Of a DNA stretch of 64,000 nt, positions 52,650 to 64,000 are shown in pieces (the stretch's first letter is position 1; each line of letters opens with the position of its first letter). The stretch is from Aedes albopictus (lineage: Eukaryota > Arthropoda > Insecta > Diptera > Culicidae), in contig NC_085137.1 of the NCBI RefSeq assembly GCF_035046485.1, forward strand, positions 479,471,396-479,535,395. Direction: 5' to 3'. The translations under genes were made by a program, and so were the position numbers. Under the pieces are notes generated by a model, which searched no databases, had not been told where the DNA came from, and worked only from the letters and a program-made list of their open reading frames with translations.

Positions 52650-55325
52650 TTCTATTTGACATAATGTCGTTTGGCATAACCCAAGTAGCACAACTCAGGC
52701 TTCTTGGCAAGAATGTTACTTATCTTACCGGTCAGGCTAAGGCTTGAGTGGCCTCTGCTGTACAGTGTACATAGTAGCCGTCTCCCTTCTACTCGGTCCA
52801 TGGCTGTTTGTCTCCAGTTCCGCACTCTGCAAAGGGTCCGTAGATCGTCATCCAATTGAGCGCACCGCAAACTTCGCTGCGCACCACTTCTTCTTGTACT
52901 GGTCGGATGACCCTCGAGAACCATTTTAGTCGGGTTGCTATCCGACATCCTGATGACGTGACTCGTCCACCGCAGTCTCCCGATTTTCGCGGTGTAGACG
53001 ATGTTTGGGTCTCTCAGCAGCTGATGCAGCTCGTGGTTCATTCGCATTCTACAACTCCCATCTTCCATCACTCCGCCATAGATGATATCATATCAATATC
53101 ATCAGCGAAACCAAGCAACTGAACGGACTTTGTGAAAATCGTTCCACTCGTGTTTATCCCCGCTCTCCTAATTACACCCTCTAAAGTAATGTTGAACAGC
53201 AAGCACGAAAGACCATTACCTTGCCGTATCCCTCTGCGAGATTCGAATGGACTCGAGAGTGTCCCTGATACTCGAGCTACGCACATCACTCGATCCATCG
53301 TCGCCTTGATCAACCGTGTCAGTTTATCCGGGAATCCATATTCGTGCATAATCTGCCATAGCTGTTCTCCATCGATTGTATCATACGCCGATTTGAAATC
53401 GATGAACAAGTGATATGTGGGAACGTTGTATTCTCGGCATTTCTGCAACATCTGGCGGATGGCGAACATCTGGTCCGTTGTAGCGCATTCACCCATGAAT
53501 CCAGCCTGATATTGCCCAACGAACTCTCTTGCAATCGGTGATAGACGGCGGCATAAAATTCTAGAGAGTATCTTGTAGACAGCGCTCAGTAGTGTGATCG
53601 CGCGGTAGATCCCGCAATCCAACTTGTCACCCTTTTTGTAGATAGGACACACGATACCTTCCATCCATTCCTCCGGTAATATTTCCTCCTCCCAAATCTT
53701 GGTAATGACCCAGTGTAGTGCTCTCACCAGTGTTTCTTCACGGTGTTTTAGAAGCTCGCTTGGTAGTTGACCTGCTCCAGCGGCTTTGTTGTTTTCAACC
53801 GGCCAACTTCCTCCTCAATCTCTTGGAGGTCAGAGGCCGGAAGTCTTTCGTCCTGTGCACATACTCCAAGATCTGCTACCACGCCACCTTCGGTACTTGC
53901 AACGTCGCCATTGAGGTGCTCATCGTAATGCTGCCGCCACCTCTCGACCACCTCGCGCTCGCTCGTGAGAATATTCCCATGATTATCTCGGCACTTGTCG
54001 GCTTGTGGCACGAAGCCTCTGCGCGAGCGGTTCAGCTTCTCGTAGAACTTTCGTGTGTCCTTAGCGCGGTACAGCTCTTCCATCGCTTCGCGATCTCGTT
54101 CTTCCTGCTGGCGCTTTTTCATCCGGAAGACTGAGTTCTGCCTGTTCCGCGCCTGTCTATAACGTGCCTCATTCCCTCTCGTACGGTGTTGCAGGATTCT
54201 CGCCCATGCTGCATTCTTCCCGTCCTTTAACTGTTCACATTCGCCGTCGTACCAGTTTTTTCTGTGATTCGGAGTCGCGAATCCTAGTACTGTAGCCGAG
54301 GTACTACCTATGGCGCCCTTCCGTTGGTAGAGCGACTGCTAGCTGCTGCGCGTAGTCTTGAGCCACTTCTACGCTACGCAGCTGCTCGATGTTAAGCCGC
54401 GGCGTTCGTCTTCGACGCGTGGTAATAACCGTCGAATGTTTTGAGAGCATGTATTCAGCGACTAAATAGTGATCCGAATCTATATTCGCACTGCGGTATG
54501 TGCGGATATTGGTTATATTCGAGAAGAATTTATCACCGACTAGAATGTGGTCGATTTGGTTTTCTGTTTGATGGTCGGATGATCATTGCAGCCTCCCGTG
54601 CTCACTTCGGACCACGGGAGGCTGCAAAGTTTACGCATCGCTGGCCGTTATCATTCGATACGGCGTGCAGGCTGTTTCGTACGATTACCGGTCTGTACAT
54701 TTCGTCCCTTCCTACCTGCGCGTTCATGTCGCCGACAACGATTTTCACGTCACGCGGCGAGCAACCATCGTATGTTTGCTCTAACTGCGCGTAGAAGGCT
54801 TCTTTCTCGTCATCGGGTTTCCCTTCGTGTGGGCAGTGGACGTTGATGATGCTGTAGTTGAAGAAACGGCCCTTAACTCTCAGCATGTACATCCTTGTGT
54901 TGATCGGCTGCCACCCGATCGCACGTTGTCGCATCTTGATATTTACGGGTGGCTTATTGGGCCTACGTCAACACTCCTGTCTCGCCGGAGGGCCATCGTG
55001 CCAGTTCTGTTTAACGTTTCGATCAACACTGGGACGATCACGCTGATGTGGCTACCACCTTAGATCTAGCTGGGTGCGATACAGCATTTCTTACTCAGCC
55101 GCTGGATGCCAGAACAGACGCTGTTTGAGACGCACCTCTTTGGTGAACAAACGCTCGGGTCGTACCTCCTCAATCTAGCTGAAGTCAGAATGACCACAGT
55201 GTCCAGGCTGCACTACCAGCTAAGCACACAACTCTTAGCTGGTAGTCTTTGTCATCGCTTGACCCGTGGAAGCATGAAGTAGGAACTTGTGAGAACCAGT
55301 GCTATGTTGGACGCTCTCCTTATCG
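52650..55325 (-). mobile_element. RTE-clade LINE copy with internal deletions
   Basis: From high to low coordinates the minus strand holds a probable 5' leader (about 55325-54950), endonuclease, linker, reverse transcriptase and C-terminal region, followed by a short 3' end with GTAAGATAAGTAAC. RTE elements move by target-primed reverse transcription and often lend their machinery to SINEs. Ends are approximate; no target duplication was found. Confidence 0.8.
52652..54934 (-). pseudogene. RTE endonuclease/reverse transcriptase gene, broken
   Basis: The endonuclease of the AP type begins at 54934 with IINVHCPHEGKPDDEKEAFY and IVVGDMNAQVG. It resumes at about 54570 with QIDHILVGDKFF and ends with IDSDHYLVAEYM, which holds the SDH catalytic signature. 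The linker runs from about 54300 to 53750 (YRAKDTRKFYEKLNRSRRGF). Near 53790 a one-base shift moves the frame. The reverse transcriptase follows with LFIDFKSAYDTIDGEQLW, GIRQGNGLSCLLFN and the catalytic pair in LLGFADDIDMI. Directly after SSMAE, near 53070, a large part of the thumb region is missing and the C-terminal RMRMNHELHQLL to RVRNWRQTAMDRVEGRRLL continues in another frame. A palindromic scar replaces part of the endonuclease (54589-54626). The gene is dead although the main catalytic residues remain. Confidence 0.88.
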
Positions 55326-55330
55326 ACTCA

Positions 55331-56030
55331 CCGTTTTGCAGCCCAGTTTATGAAGCGAGAATGTGCTTCATCCTTATTATACGAAATCGACTTCATGCCG
55401 AATGGTTTATGCCAAACGCCGTTATGACAAATAGCGTATAGCCTGCAAAAAACATGAAAGGTGGTGTTAGTAAAAACATCGTCAGGTAAAATGGAATGTG
55501 TTAAAAGGTATGTTTTCGCCAGCATAGAGTTTTTCACATTATTTTGCATTATTTCAAAAAGAAAGAAAAAAAAAAACAAAAAATTAACTTACTTGAATGT
55601 TGTATAATTTGACGGTAAAAGACAGTGCACTCGCTGTTGATAACATATCAAGGCCATTCGTCTATATTTTCAGCAAATTGCAAGCTTGGTTTCTGAAGTA
55701 CTTTATAATCTAGGTCCGTCTCTACAAAGAACGATAATAATCTAGTGAACTTGTGCATGGACATATTCTACTTATTTATTTTGCACGTGAACTTAATTGA
55801 ACTGTAATTTAAAACATCTTCCAAAGACTGCCAAGAAATGTTTTTTTTTTTATGTTTTGAATTATGTCACCTAAAAGTATTGGTAACTAAAATATTACAA
55901 ATCGTTTTTATATTCCATTTCATCGTCTGATACGAATGCACTTCAAAGTGTAATGTCAAAAAATAAACAATACAAACGAACATCGACCGACGCATCTTAA
56001 GCGAAAAGTGTGTCTGAACATTAGTTGTTG
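55331..56030. other. AT-rich spacer, no gene recognised
   Basis: Short frames only. Nothing structural was found. Confidence 0.4.
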
Positions 56031-56034
56031 CTAA

Positions 56035-58778
56035 GACCAAGCCCACTCATGGGCTCCATCAAGCGTTTTAACGTTAAGTAAAGCCCCGAACAAAGAAGCG
56101 AACCGCACCGGTCGCTGCTAAGTTGGGCTCGTAAGCGAAAAGTTTACGTACGGTTCGTAGCAGGGCTTAGAATATAGAGACACGCAAAGTACGGTCTCTA
56201 TCCGTAGGCTCGTGCGCTCTCTCGCGTTTAGCTCTCTGGGTAGCGTAAAGAGGAGACGAAAGAACATGAGTATGGATTTGTTGCCAGGTATATAGTTTCT
56301 AGAGAATGATTTTCTTGTTTTGTATATGTAGGAATTTATTTTAGTTTGCAACAAATATTTGAAATTTTCAACCAATTAATATCATAGATCGTTACACGAA
56401 TAACACAACAAATTGTCTGACATACAATTGTGATAGAGTGACAATACAAACGCAGAAAAATAATAGGTTTAAATTGACAAGCTTTGCTTAAGTATGTTAT
56501 GAATAAAGTTTTCCCTTCTTCGCCAATTTTAGGATCATGCATATCGAAAATGTATTGATTTTCTCTTAAAAATAGTTACGATTGCTCATAATCGCACCTT
56601 TAGTTTTTGATTCGGCCGATCGGTTCGAAACTAATATTTGCAGAAATGTATAGTGATTCAGTGAGTTTTGCTATTTTAACACGTACATGTTTGAGCCGGG
56701 GGTTCTACGCAGCAAGTAAAGTTTAGTTTCGCACATTTAGAAAAATGTCCAAATAAATAACTCGCGAAGTTCGTTCCGACAAGTTCCAAAATTATCGTCA
56801 TCCGTCGCAGATTCCGGTGAGAAGATGTGCGTATTTTCTAACCTGAAAAGATACCATTTGACGGTCGGTAATAAGTGATCATAAGGATTTCTTTCTTCAC
56901 TTTCTGGGCTGAGATCCCCCGCTTTGAAAGAGCTGTGCCTCGCGTTTCGTTTTGTCGTGTATATTTCAAAAAGGTAAAGGAGTTTTGGTTTGATTGCTGT
57001 TTTTGAAAATGGTGGTCGTCAGTGGGTGGTTCATTAAATATAAATTTAAAAATATAAATTAAATAAACGAGGCATTAGGAAGAAAGTGTGCAAAATAAGT
57101 AACTTCACCCTTGTAGAAACAATAGGGCAAAGCAGAAAAAAAAATCTGCGAAGACCCCGTGTGAATAACACCGATCATACAGAATAGGATATTCGACATT
57201 AGATCTATAAAAACAACCCAACAATTGGGGAGATCTTTTCAATATTACACATTTATTCATAGCTCTATTAGACACATTTTCATATATTCAAAACATATTT
57301 ATCAACATGTTATCTGGATCGTTTGGTACAATATGTCCACGCATGCTTCCTCCCCTGTAAATTCGAGAAGTACCTTGCCGAAATAATATATTCTGTACTC
57401 CAAGTATTTCGAAGAATCATCTTTGCGCGTAAATACAACGCAGTAGACCAGGCCGCTTTGATGCATGTGTCATATCTCTGATATGCTGCAAGCATCAGTA
57501 TTGACAAGAAAAGTAACACGATTGCTTTCCAGGGTGATTCCGCGTATGTATGAGATTATATAAGAGTAGTTACGATTTTTCAAAGATGCTTTGACTGTAC
57601 CTAACTCAACTCAGATATCATAGAAACACTACAGTTATATTTTTTTTTTTGTAAAAACAAACGATAAAAATCTTAAAATAAAGTAGTCCAGCTACCAAGT
57701 TTCATCAATTAAAATAGGCGGTGTGCAGGACTGCCATATTGTAAGTTCCTCGTTATAGAAAAAGCAAGGTATTGGATGTTAAAATGCAACAATTCAGTAA
57801 CAAATTTTGAAAACGACGTATAATCAATGCTACACCATTGATTATACGTCGTTTTCAAAATTTGTTACTGAATTGTTGTATGAAGTGCCAAAAAGGAGAG
57901 TGGGCTTATTACGTACTTTGACAAATACGCAGTCTACTTCAAGCGCATAGAATCTGCTTCCAACAAAATATTCATATACCAGCATCCAAAAGATCGCAAT
58001 ATATATTAAGATTTCCGATTGATGCTTTGTAACTAAAAGGTTGTGACTGAGTATAGAATTAGCTGATGTTAAAATACACGTTAATGAACTGTTAGAAGAC
58101 AGCTTCTACTATGACCAGGATTCAAGAATCTTGACCTACGCGAAGTTGTGAAGGAGACAACTACGTTATAAATGTGTTGGAAATGCAAGGGATGTAATTA
58201 TTCAATAAACCTAATAATTAAAAAAGGTGCTCATAATCTCAAATTCAGATAAATTTCTTGCGAGAAAGGCAACATGGATATTGAAGAGATGGATATTATT
58301 TTAGATAAAAATTCAACCTACAAGTCAAACAGTAAGCAACAAACATATAATTTAAAAAAAAAGATTGCTTGAATTCCGGGATTAAATACAATCATACATT
58401 ATTGAGAAAATGATATCTTTTTTACGCACCAAAACTGGTACAAATCTCCAAGGGAATTATTTATTTGAGTTTATTTTTTACTAACAGTTTTCAGTCTTAT
58501 CCAAAACCCCTTCTTTCAAAATATGAGCACAGATTATTATACTGAATAAGATTTGCAATAACACCATAGAAATACACAAAATATTGCGATGATTTACAGA
58601 AGTGCAAAAAACCGATGGTACGGATAGAATAGAGACCACCGGTGCGCAAAGGCGACCGATCATTATTTTACTCACATGGAAACGAACGACCGGTGCGAAA
58701 ATGGGTGGATAACGAAATTAAAATCGTTAACGACGTGCTGTTGCGTGTGTAGTATGAAGCCCACGGGTGGGCTTGGTC
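56035..58778. mobile_element. Inverted-repeat element with TAA duplication, 2.7 kb
   Basis: The left end GACCAAGCCCACTCATGGGC is matched by the inverse of the right end, GACCAAGCCCACCCGTGGGC. A further shared inner word, CGCACCGGTCG, lies at about 56105 and, inverted, near 58690. TAA flanks both ends (56032-56034 and 58779-58781), which suits PIF/Harbinger-type transposition. The interior is AT-rich and has only short frames (up to 85 codons), none with transposase features I can recognise. It is a non-autonomous or heavily decayed element. Confidence 0.72.
57787..57878. repeat. Perfect 43-bp hairpin with 6-nt loop
   Basis: The arms 57787-57829 and 57836-57878 are complementary without a mismatch, and the loop is CTACAC. 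Perfect pairing points to a recent inverted duplication or a young foldback insertion. It lacks the bulges usual in animal microRNA precursors. Confidence 0.9.
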
Positions 58779-58781
58779 TAA

Positions 58782-59635
58782 ATACCTAAAGCTAAAATGC
58801 CTTGATCGTAGTGTCGCCGCAGTAGGATATAAATAGAACAAACTTGCACCTCCGCAAGAACGGATCGTCCCCATGAAGTAAGATCGACATTACTCCAAAG
58901 GAGGAAAATCTGCATCGAAGCGGAGCAGGGGACAAATAATCGCGGTCTTGGTGCATCAATAAGAAAAAATGGAGAGATAAACATAAAGCGTTGCAGTATT
59001 TCGACGCCTTCCGAAGCGGGAGCGGGAGACTGGAACTGGCGCGGTTTGTTGAAGGCGGTCTGGTGACTGGCGGTTCAGGGATCATTAGAAACCCAAAGCT
59101 GGTAGAGAAATTTGGGATGTGTAGCGTGAATAGTACGTCAATTGGAGTGGCAGGAGGGATCTCCTTTGGAATCCCCTTAAAAATCCGTCCAATTCCATTC
59201 GAACTAAGATCAGCAATCTTTCCTCTGGCTTAATGAACTTTTTCATTTTCCGCACAAATCGGAATCAATCTCGCACAAGCGAATGTAAACAAACATTTAA
59301 GAAAGTTGAACCGCGTTCTCCGTAAGGGAAAGATGTTATTCATGCTGTAATTGTAACTTAAATTGAACATGTTTAACAAACTTGAGTGACAAAACCATTG
59401 CCTGGCGATGAGACACTTGATTTTTGTGTTTGTTTTGAGCAAACATATTGGCAACATTATTTTAGATGCATATGTTCTCTAAAAACTTGTGAAAACATTA
59501 TTTTAACTAGAGTTGTTTTCGCAAATCTTTTATATAACAAGTTTTTTACTTCAACATGTTCCGAGGTGTTACTTGGGTTACTTCCATTTATATATTTATT
59601 GGAAAACACTATGTTTGTTTTACTCTTCTTCATTA
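58782..59635. other. Region with overlapping frames on both strands
   Basis: At 58992-59233 the plus strand encodes 80 residues (for example RFVEGGLVTGGSG). The opposite strand of the same bases is also open and extends to 58792. The patch is GC-richer than its flanks. I do not recognise either product. It could be a fragment of a captured gene or a non-coding exon. No gene is called. Confidence 0.3.
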
Positions 59636-60304
59636 CACTATAGTTTAAAAATTAAATAAAAGTCGTGAACTACTGTCAACGACCACAATTTTTGAAGCAC
59701 AATTTAGCACTGATTTCGAAACCGACCTTCAAGCAATTTTAAGTAGAACAGCTTTTGAGTTTTAGCTCAATATCGAGTTTTAAAACTTTTTAAAATATGG
59801 AATTTTATAAAATTCATATATCTTGCGTGTTGTTCTACCAATTCTAAACCATTTCCATAAATTAGAAGCTGAATATAATACCATTCGATCATCTGAACGT
59901 AGGTTTGCGTCAGATTGATGAAATTCAAGATATTAACGAATTTTAGGGACGAACTCCTTAAATTTTAGCAAAATTTCCAAAAATATATGAATAAATGTAT
60001 TTTTTTTTCAATAAGAAAAAAAACTTAAAAATTCTTTCTCACCGCTTATTTGACATATCATATGTAGGCGAATTACAGTAAAAAATTCAGCTTGATAGAA
60101 GAACGATGAATGAGATGTTTGAAGTGAGCAACTTTGCATAAAAATAGAACAAAAAATAATTTCAAATCATCAGCCTTGTATGGAAAGTTGAAAATATTTC
60201 CGCTCTACTGTAATTTTTTTCTTTCGCATTTTCGAACTCAGGGCATGATTCTACACCAAAAATGATCATCAGCTTACCGAGTTCAAAACTGCTGTAAACT
60301 AGTG
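59636..60304. mobile_element. Interspersed repeat, copy 2 (669 bp), unknown family
   Basis: Direct homologue of 6239-6884. The right end TAAACTAGTG is intact, while the left end is altered (CACTATAGTTTA). An extra block near 60185-60230 is absent from copy 1. No coding capacity. Confidence 0.65.
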
Positions 60305-63300
60305 TTGTTATTTACATTTTTAGCCAGATGAACCAGTTTCGAGCGGATTTTCCAGCGGGAGGTGTGTGGTAGGTCGAGAAAGGTGGAGCATAAGTTTCTC
60401 CAACGCCAAGGAGCGTGGCGGTTCGTGTGTAATCTTCGACACAATATTGTGTCGCACTAGATCTTAAAAATCCGGCATTTGGTTTTATGATGGCTTTTAA
60501 GTTCTCCTACAAGCCATTAGACTGAAAAATGTTGCTTAGGTTGCACTCAATCAAAAGTCAGAATCAATAAACTGAAAAACAGCTTATTTGGGAAATTCCA
60601 CAATGTTATTGTTTATAAATAATGATACCCTCAGTACGAACGCCAGACGAACAACGAACGATTGCATGCCACTTACAACATATAAATACATAATTTATAT
60701 TAAAATATGAATATAATTACTACCTAAGCGAGTTGTAGCTACCGGTCACTTTCGGGCAGCAATCGTGCCCTGCCGGTCGTCGCGCATTACTGCCTACTGC
60801 TATTTCTCCTAGTCTATCATCCGGCACACAATCAAGTTATTGGGGGAATGCTTCAATTCTGACTGCCTCTATGCTGCACGACAACGCCAACGAGCCATCT
60901 TCATCCGGCTGGACTCGAGATCTCTACATGGTGATGATGTTGATGAGCTTCTGGGTCGTCCAGCAGGCTGCCTCAAAACCAAGAACGTGATTCAAATATT
61001 AGAGCATCATGCAACCGACACCACCGACCGGCTTGCAACGAGCGACCATCATCCGACGACGACGACGGCGACGACGAATGTGTGCTAGTTTTACCTACAT
61101 TGTTGCTCAATTCTCATCGTCACGAGCGACGACTGTGAGTAGAATTGTTTCATTGTATAAAAATCATATTTTACATTATTCAGTACGATGGAACCTTGGA
61201 GCTTTGCTATGTGTGAGCGTTTGGAATGAAATATTTCCATATCGAAAATCATTAAAAATTTAATCGCCTCACCGAGCTCCGGCCCGCAGGACTCGGGTGC
61301 CGCTGAACATATTCCACTGTATGTACGTACAGAAAATCATAAACAATTCACAGTGTTCTTGGTCCTGGAAAGCGTAAACAGAAGTCCTTGCGCACGCTAT
61401 GCTATCCCGTCCGTCCATCTTCCTCCAGCACCACCACCACCACCACCAGGTTCCATTCGAATATGTGTGCATACATGAACACTAGCCGGTGAATAATTGA
61501 TACGAACACGAGTATATGTAAAAGACTACAACATATCGTTTGTCGGATGGGATGTTGTGGGGACTTCTAGTTAGTCAGAACTACCTTGGCGTTTCTTGGC
61601 GTTGCCAGAAGGCAGAAAAATGTACTGAATAAGAGATGGACTCCATTCATCATTAATAAGTAAGCCGAGTATAGTGCTGTGAAGCTATTCGGTTCGGTTG
61701 GTTGTTGCTGGTGGGTGCTAGTTTAAAAATAAATTCAACCGATGTAATTACTTAAGAAAGTACAGGAAAATGTTTTAATTTAGGACAGCTTCTTGTTCCA
61801 TAAGGGGAAATTTCATTCGACGATATTGATTGTCCAATTGTATCGTCGACCCAGATACGATCAATTAACAAATTTTCTAGACAATCAATTCATTAAGGTA
61901 GAAATGTATTTGAGCTTGAGTACGATCCGTAGTTGCTACTTTAGTATCGCCAGAATAGCTACACCCACACAAGAATCAATAAGATAATCAATAAACATGC
62001 ATCTTTAGTAACTTTAGGCGAGATTGACGCCTGCTACGTCAGGTTGCAAGTTAATTTGGAGAAGAGGATGGAAGTGATTATGTATTGCAATCGCTTGTCC
62101 ACTGCAGATCGTTGAGTCCTCCGTATCTGCACAAGTTATCGCGGATGAGGGAGTGTTTCCGGAAAATTGCGGTGTGTCAGAGGGTACACGTTGGTGCGTG
62201 GATGTCAGGCCTAAAGTGATTGATCAATTACTCTGAAGATGATGCGGCACGATTCGCTGGTTGCATGACTTGTAGGCGTGGTGTGATAGATAGGCACTAA
62301 GCTGTGGAATGTGGAAGGAAATCAACTTTTTAACCCGTCAATACAAATATACAGAACTGTTACAATGTTTATTGGTAAAGAAAAACGAATTCACAAATTG
62401 TATTGTTCTTAAGAATTACTGCAGTACAAAACTCATACCACAGCTGATACACTCAAACGCCACAGAATTCCTCAATAACTCGATTTTCCAGCTAGGAATA
62501 AATTTTCTCAAAACGTCTAACCCAAGTGTCATTCGCCACTGAGCCTCACGGGCACGGACTTCAAACTAATAATTATTGAACATTTTTGCTCTCTACCATC
62601 AGGGAAAAAGCAGCAGCATAGTCCACCATTTCTTTTATTCCGGAAACATGATTGATTTCTTTTTATTCCCCGTCTAGCCGCCCGTCCTCCCCTTCCCCCA
62701 GCAACAACACCCTTGGATCCGCGTGTCATTTCGCATCAAACTCCGGCTACAAAGTGGACATCACAGAAAAGCGAGTTGTCCATTTTCTTCATTTGTCATC
62801 GCGTATGCATTTATAATGCTGTAATTATTAATTTAATTTCAATTATCAGACGGAGGGAGCGGGTGGGATGGGACTAGGACGGGGACGGGCTGGGCACACG
62901 TCCATTAGGGTGCCTAAGTCCGTCCACCTTACCACCGTTGCGTTGGTTGGTGAAGGTTTTGTACAAATGACGGACCGAGAAGACGAGAGACTTCGTGCGG
63001 AGTGCGCAACGAATCGATCGATGTCAGTTATTATTGCTCGCTGTTGCCATTTAAGAGCGAAATTAGGATCAATTTTTCGCTTCCTTCCCTGCGCCTGTCC
63101 AACCCCCTGCCAGAGAGTTGGCAAAAGTTACAGAAGCCTATGTTTTTCACCGTTTCATAGAAAAACAGAAAATAATCGAAGAAACAGCTTGCGACGTTCA
63201 GTCTTTAATTTCTATAAATATGTCAATTTGTTTGCGACTATAATTTCTTATGGATGTTTTTTCCTCGTTTATTGGCGCTAATTCGATGAAAAGGCGACCA

Positions 63301-64000
63301 AATGTGGCGGAGGGGTGGATCGACGGGAGTAGATAGGTGACGCTATTTGTTATTCATACACAGACACCGTTGGGAAGGTTCTCTCTTTGGCTTTGCGTCA
63401 CGCGGCTCCATCGCTGGCCTCCAGTATAAATTACCCTAATTACAAAAGCGTACCCAACTGAGCGGCTGCCTGTGTGTAGGGCCTGCCAGCCTGCCTCTTC
63501 GTTCGGCTTGGCTCGGGGAGAGGTAAATCGGCAGTCAACCAGCAGCGATGGATATGTTTATCGACAACACGTGCAAAATTAATTGTCTCACTTCCAATGG
63601 CTTAACGAATATGTAGTGCACGCACACCGGCCGAACACTGCTCTGATGTAACAGATTTGAATATTTTATTGGAACAGGTCATTTTTATAAGTGACCTAGC
63701 TCGAATTACATTCGTTATAAGGTGCATTTCAATTGAGTTGATTACGTAACTGATATTTTCCAATGGTTCTTTTCAATCTGCAATGCAATGCAAGCATGGA
63801 TAATCAGTTTTTAGGAATGTTACCTCGTAACTGAGAGAATAAAGATGTTTTTTACTTCTATCTACTCCTTCTTTTTCATCGTCTTCTTATTCTTCTTCTT
63901 CTTGGAGTAACGTCCTCACTACTGAGGAAATATTCTATGAGCAATTAAGTACTTCCACAGTTATTCACTGAGTGGTTGATCCACCTTCACTTTCGATCTC
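60305..64000. other. No gene recognised; GC-richer, non-repetitive stretches
   Basis: The blocks 60720-61100, 61270-61480 and 62650-63650 are GC-richer and free of visible mobile-element marks. They contain AT-rich homeodomain-type words (TAATTATTAATTTAATTTC near 62822; AAATTACCCTAATTAC near 63427). Frames such as 137 codons at 62868-63281 overlap others on the opposite strand and match nothing known. Regulatory DNA or non-coding exons are possible. No mobile element was identified in the last 3.7 kb. Confidence 0.3.

Noticed and set aside
57787..57878. MicroRNA precursor
   Set aside because: A perfect 43-bp stem without bulges is more typical of a foldback insertion or a small-interfering-RNA hairpin. 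No mature-arm evidence is available.

Overview
This window looks like mosquito DNA, most likely Aedes (Stegomyia). The reasons are a SINE at 5726-5910 that matches the Feilai type as I remember it, non-LTR retrotransposons that carry both reverse transcriptase and RNase H, an RTE-clade element, and a very high density of short inverted-repeat elements (MITEs) in AT-rich DNA. No family was checked against a database; family names come from motif recognition and memory. I see no host protein-coding gene that I can support. Apart from the retrotransposon genes, the open frames are short, unrecognised, or by-products of tandem and palindromic repeats. The window is therefore probably intergenic or inside a very long intron.

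Layout. 1-10 kb holds a small hAT-type MITE, an RTE fragment, a SINE, hairpin MITEs, and a decayed reverse transcriptase flanked by two inverted copies of another repeat. 11-17.2 kb has a MITE with palindromic ends, a 403-bp hAT-type hairpin, a 5'-truncated LINE inside a 3-bp-target-site MITE, and an 859-bp foldback with internal 151-bp repeats. 20.9-26.9 kb has nested MITEs and the best-preserved gene of the window: an RT/RNase H reading frame of about 1000 codons on the minus strand. 27-29.7 kb has a TA-flanked MITE and a miniature LTR element with a second 403-bp hAT hairpin inside it. 30.2-33.9 kb is a block of degenerate 12-18 bp periodic DNA holding two 116-bp TTAA-flanked MITEs in opposite orientation. 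34.5-36.3 kb is a GC-richer stretch plus a tRNA-headed SINE. 39.5-45.5 kb is a cluster of nested elements, including a tRNA-headed retroelement with 25-bp target duplications. 48.5-55.3 kb has several TA-flanked MITEs, a retroelement whose 5' end is six tandem 111/117-bp monomers, and a broken RTE element. 56-60.3 kb has a 2.7-kb inverted-repeat element and a perfect 43-bp hairpin. 60.3-64 kb is gene-free and GC-richer.

How the parts work together. The autonomous-type coding remnants (RT/RNase H LINE, RTE, decayed RT) represent the machinery, and most of the rest looks like passengers. Several insertions can be read exactly because both target-site duplications are still visible. These give a relative order of events: MITE before LINE at 14 kb, a 5'-truncated tail before LINE at 23.4-26.9 kb, retroelement before MITE at 43.2 kb, and LTR element before MITE at 29.2 kb. 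The most interesting item is the 50061-51410 retroelement. It has a monomer-array 5' end, and its 3' end is shared with the tRNA-headed element at 42400-43416, which suggests that one LINE machinery served two non-autonomous parts.
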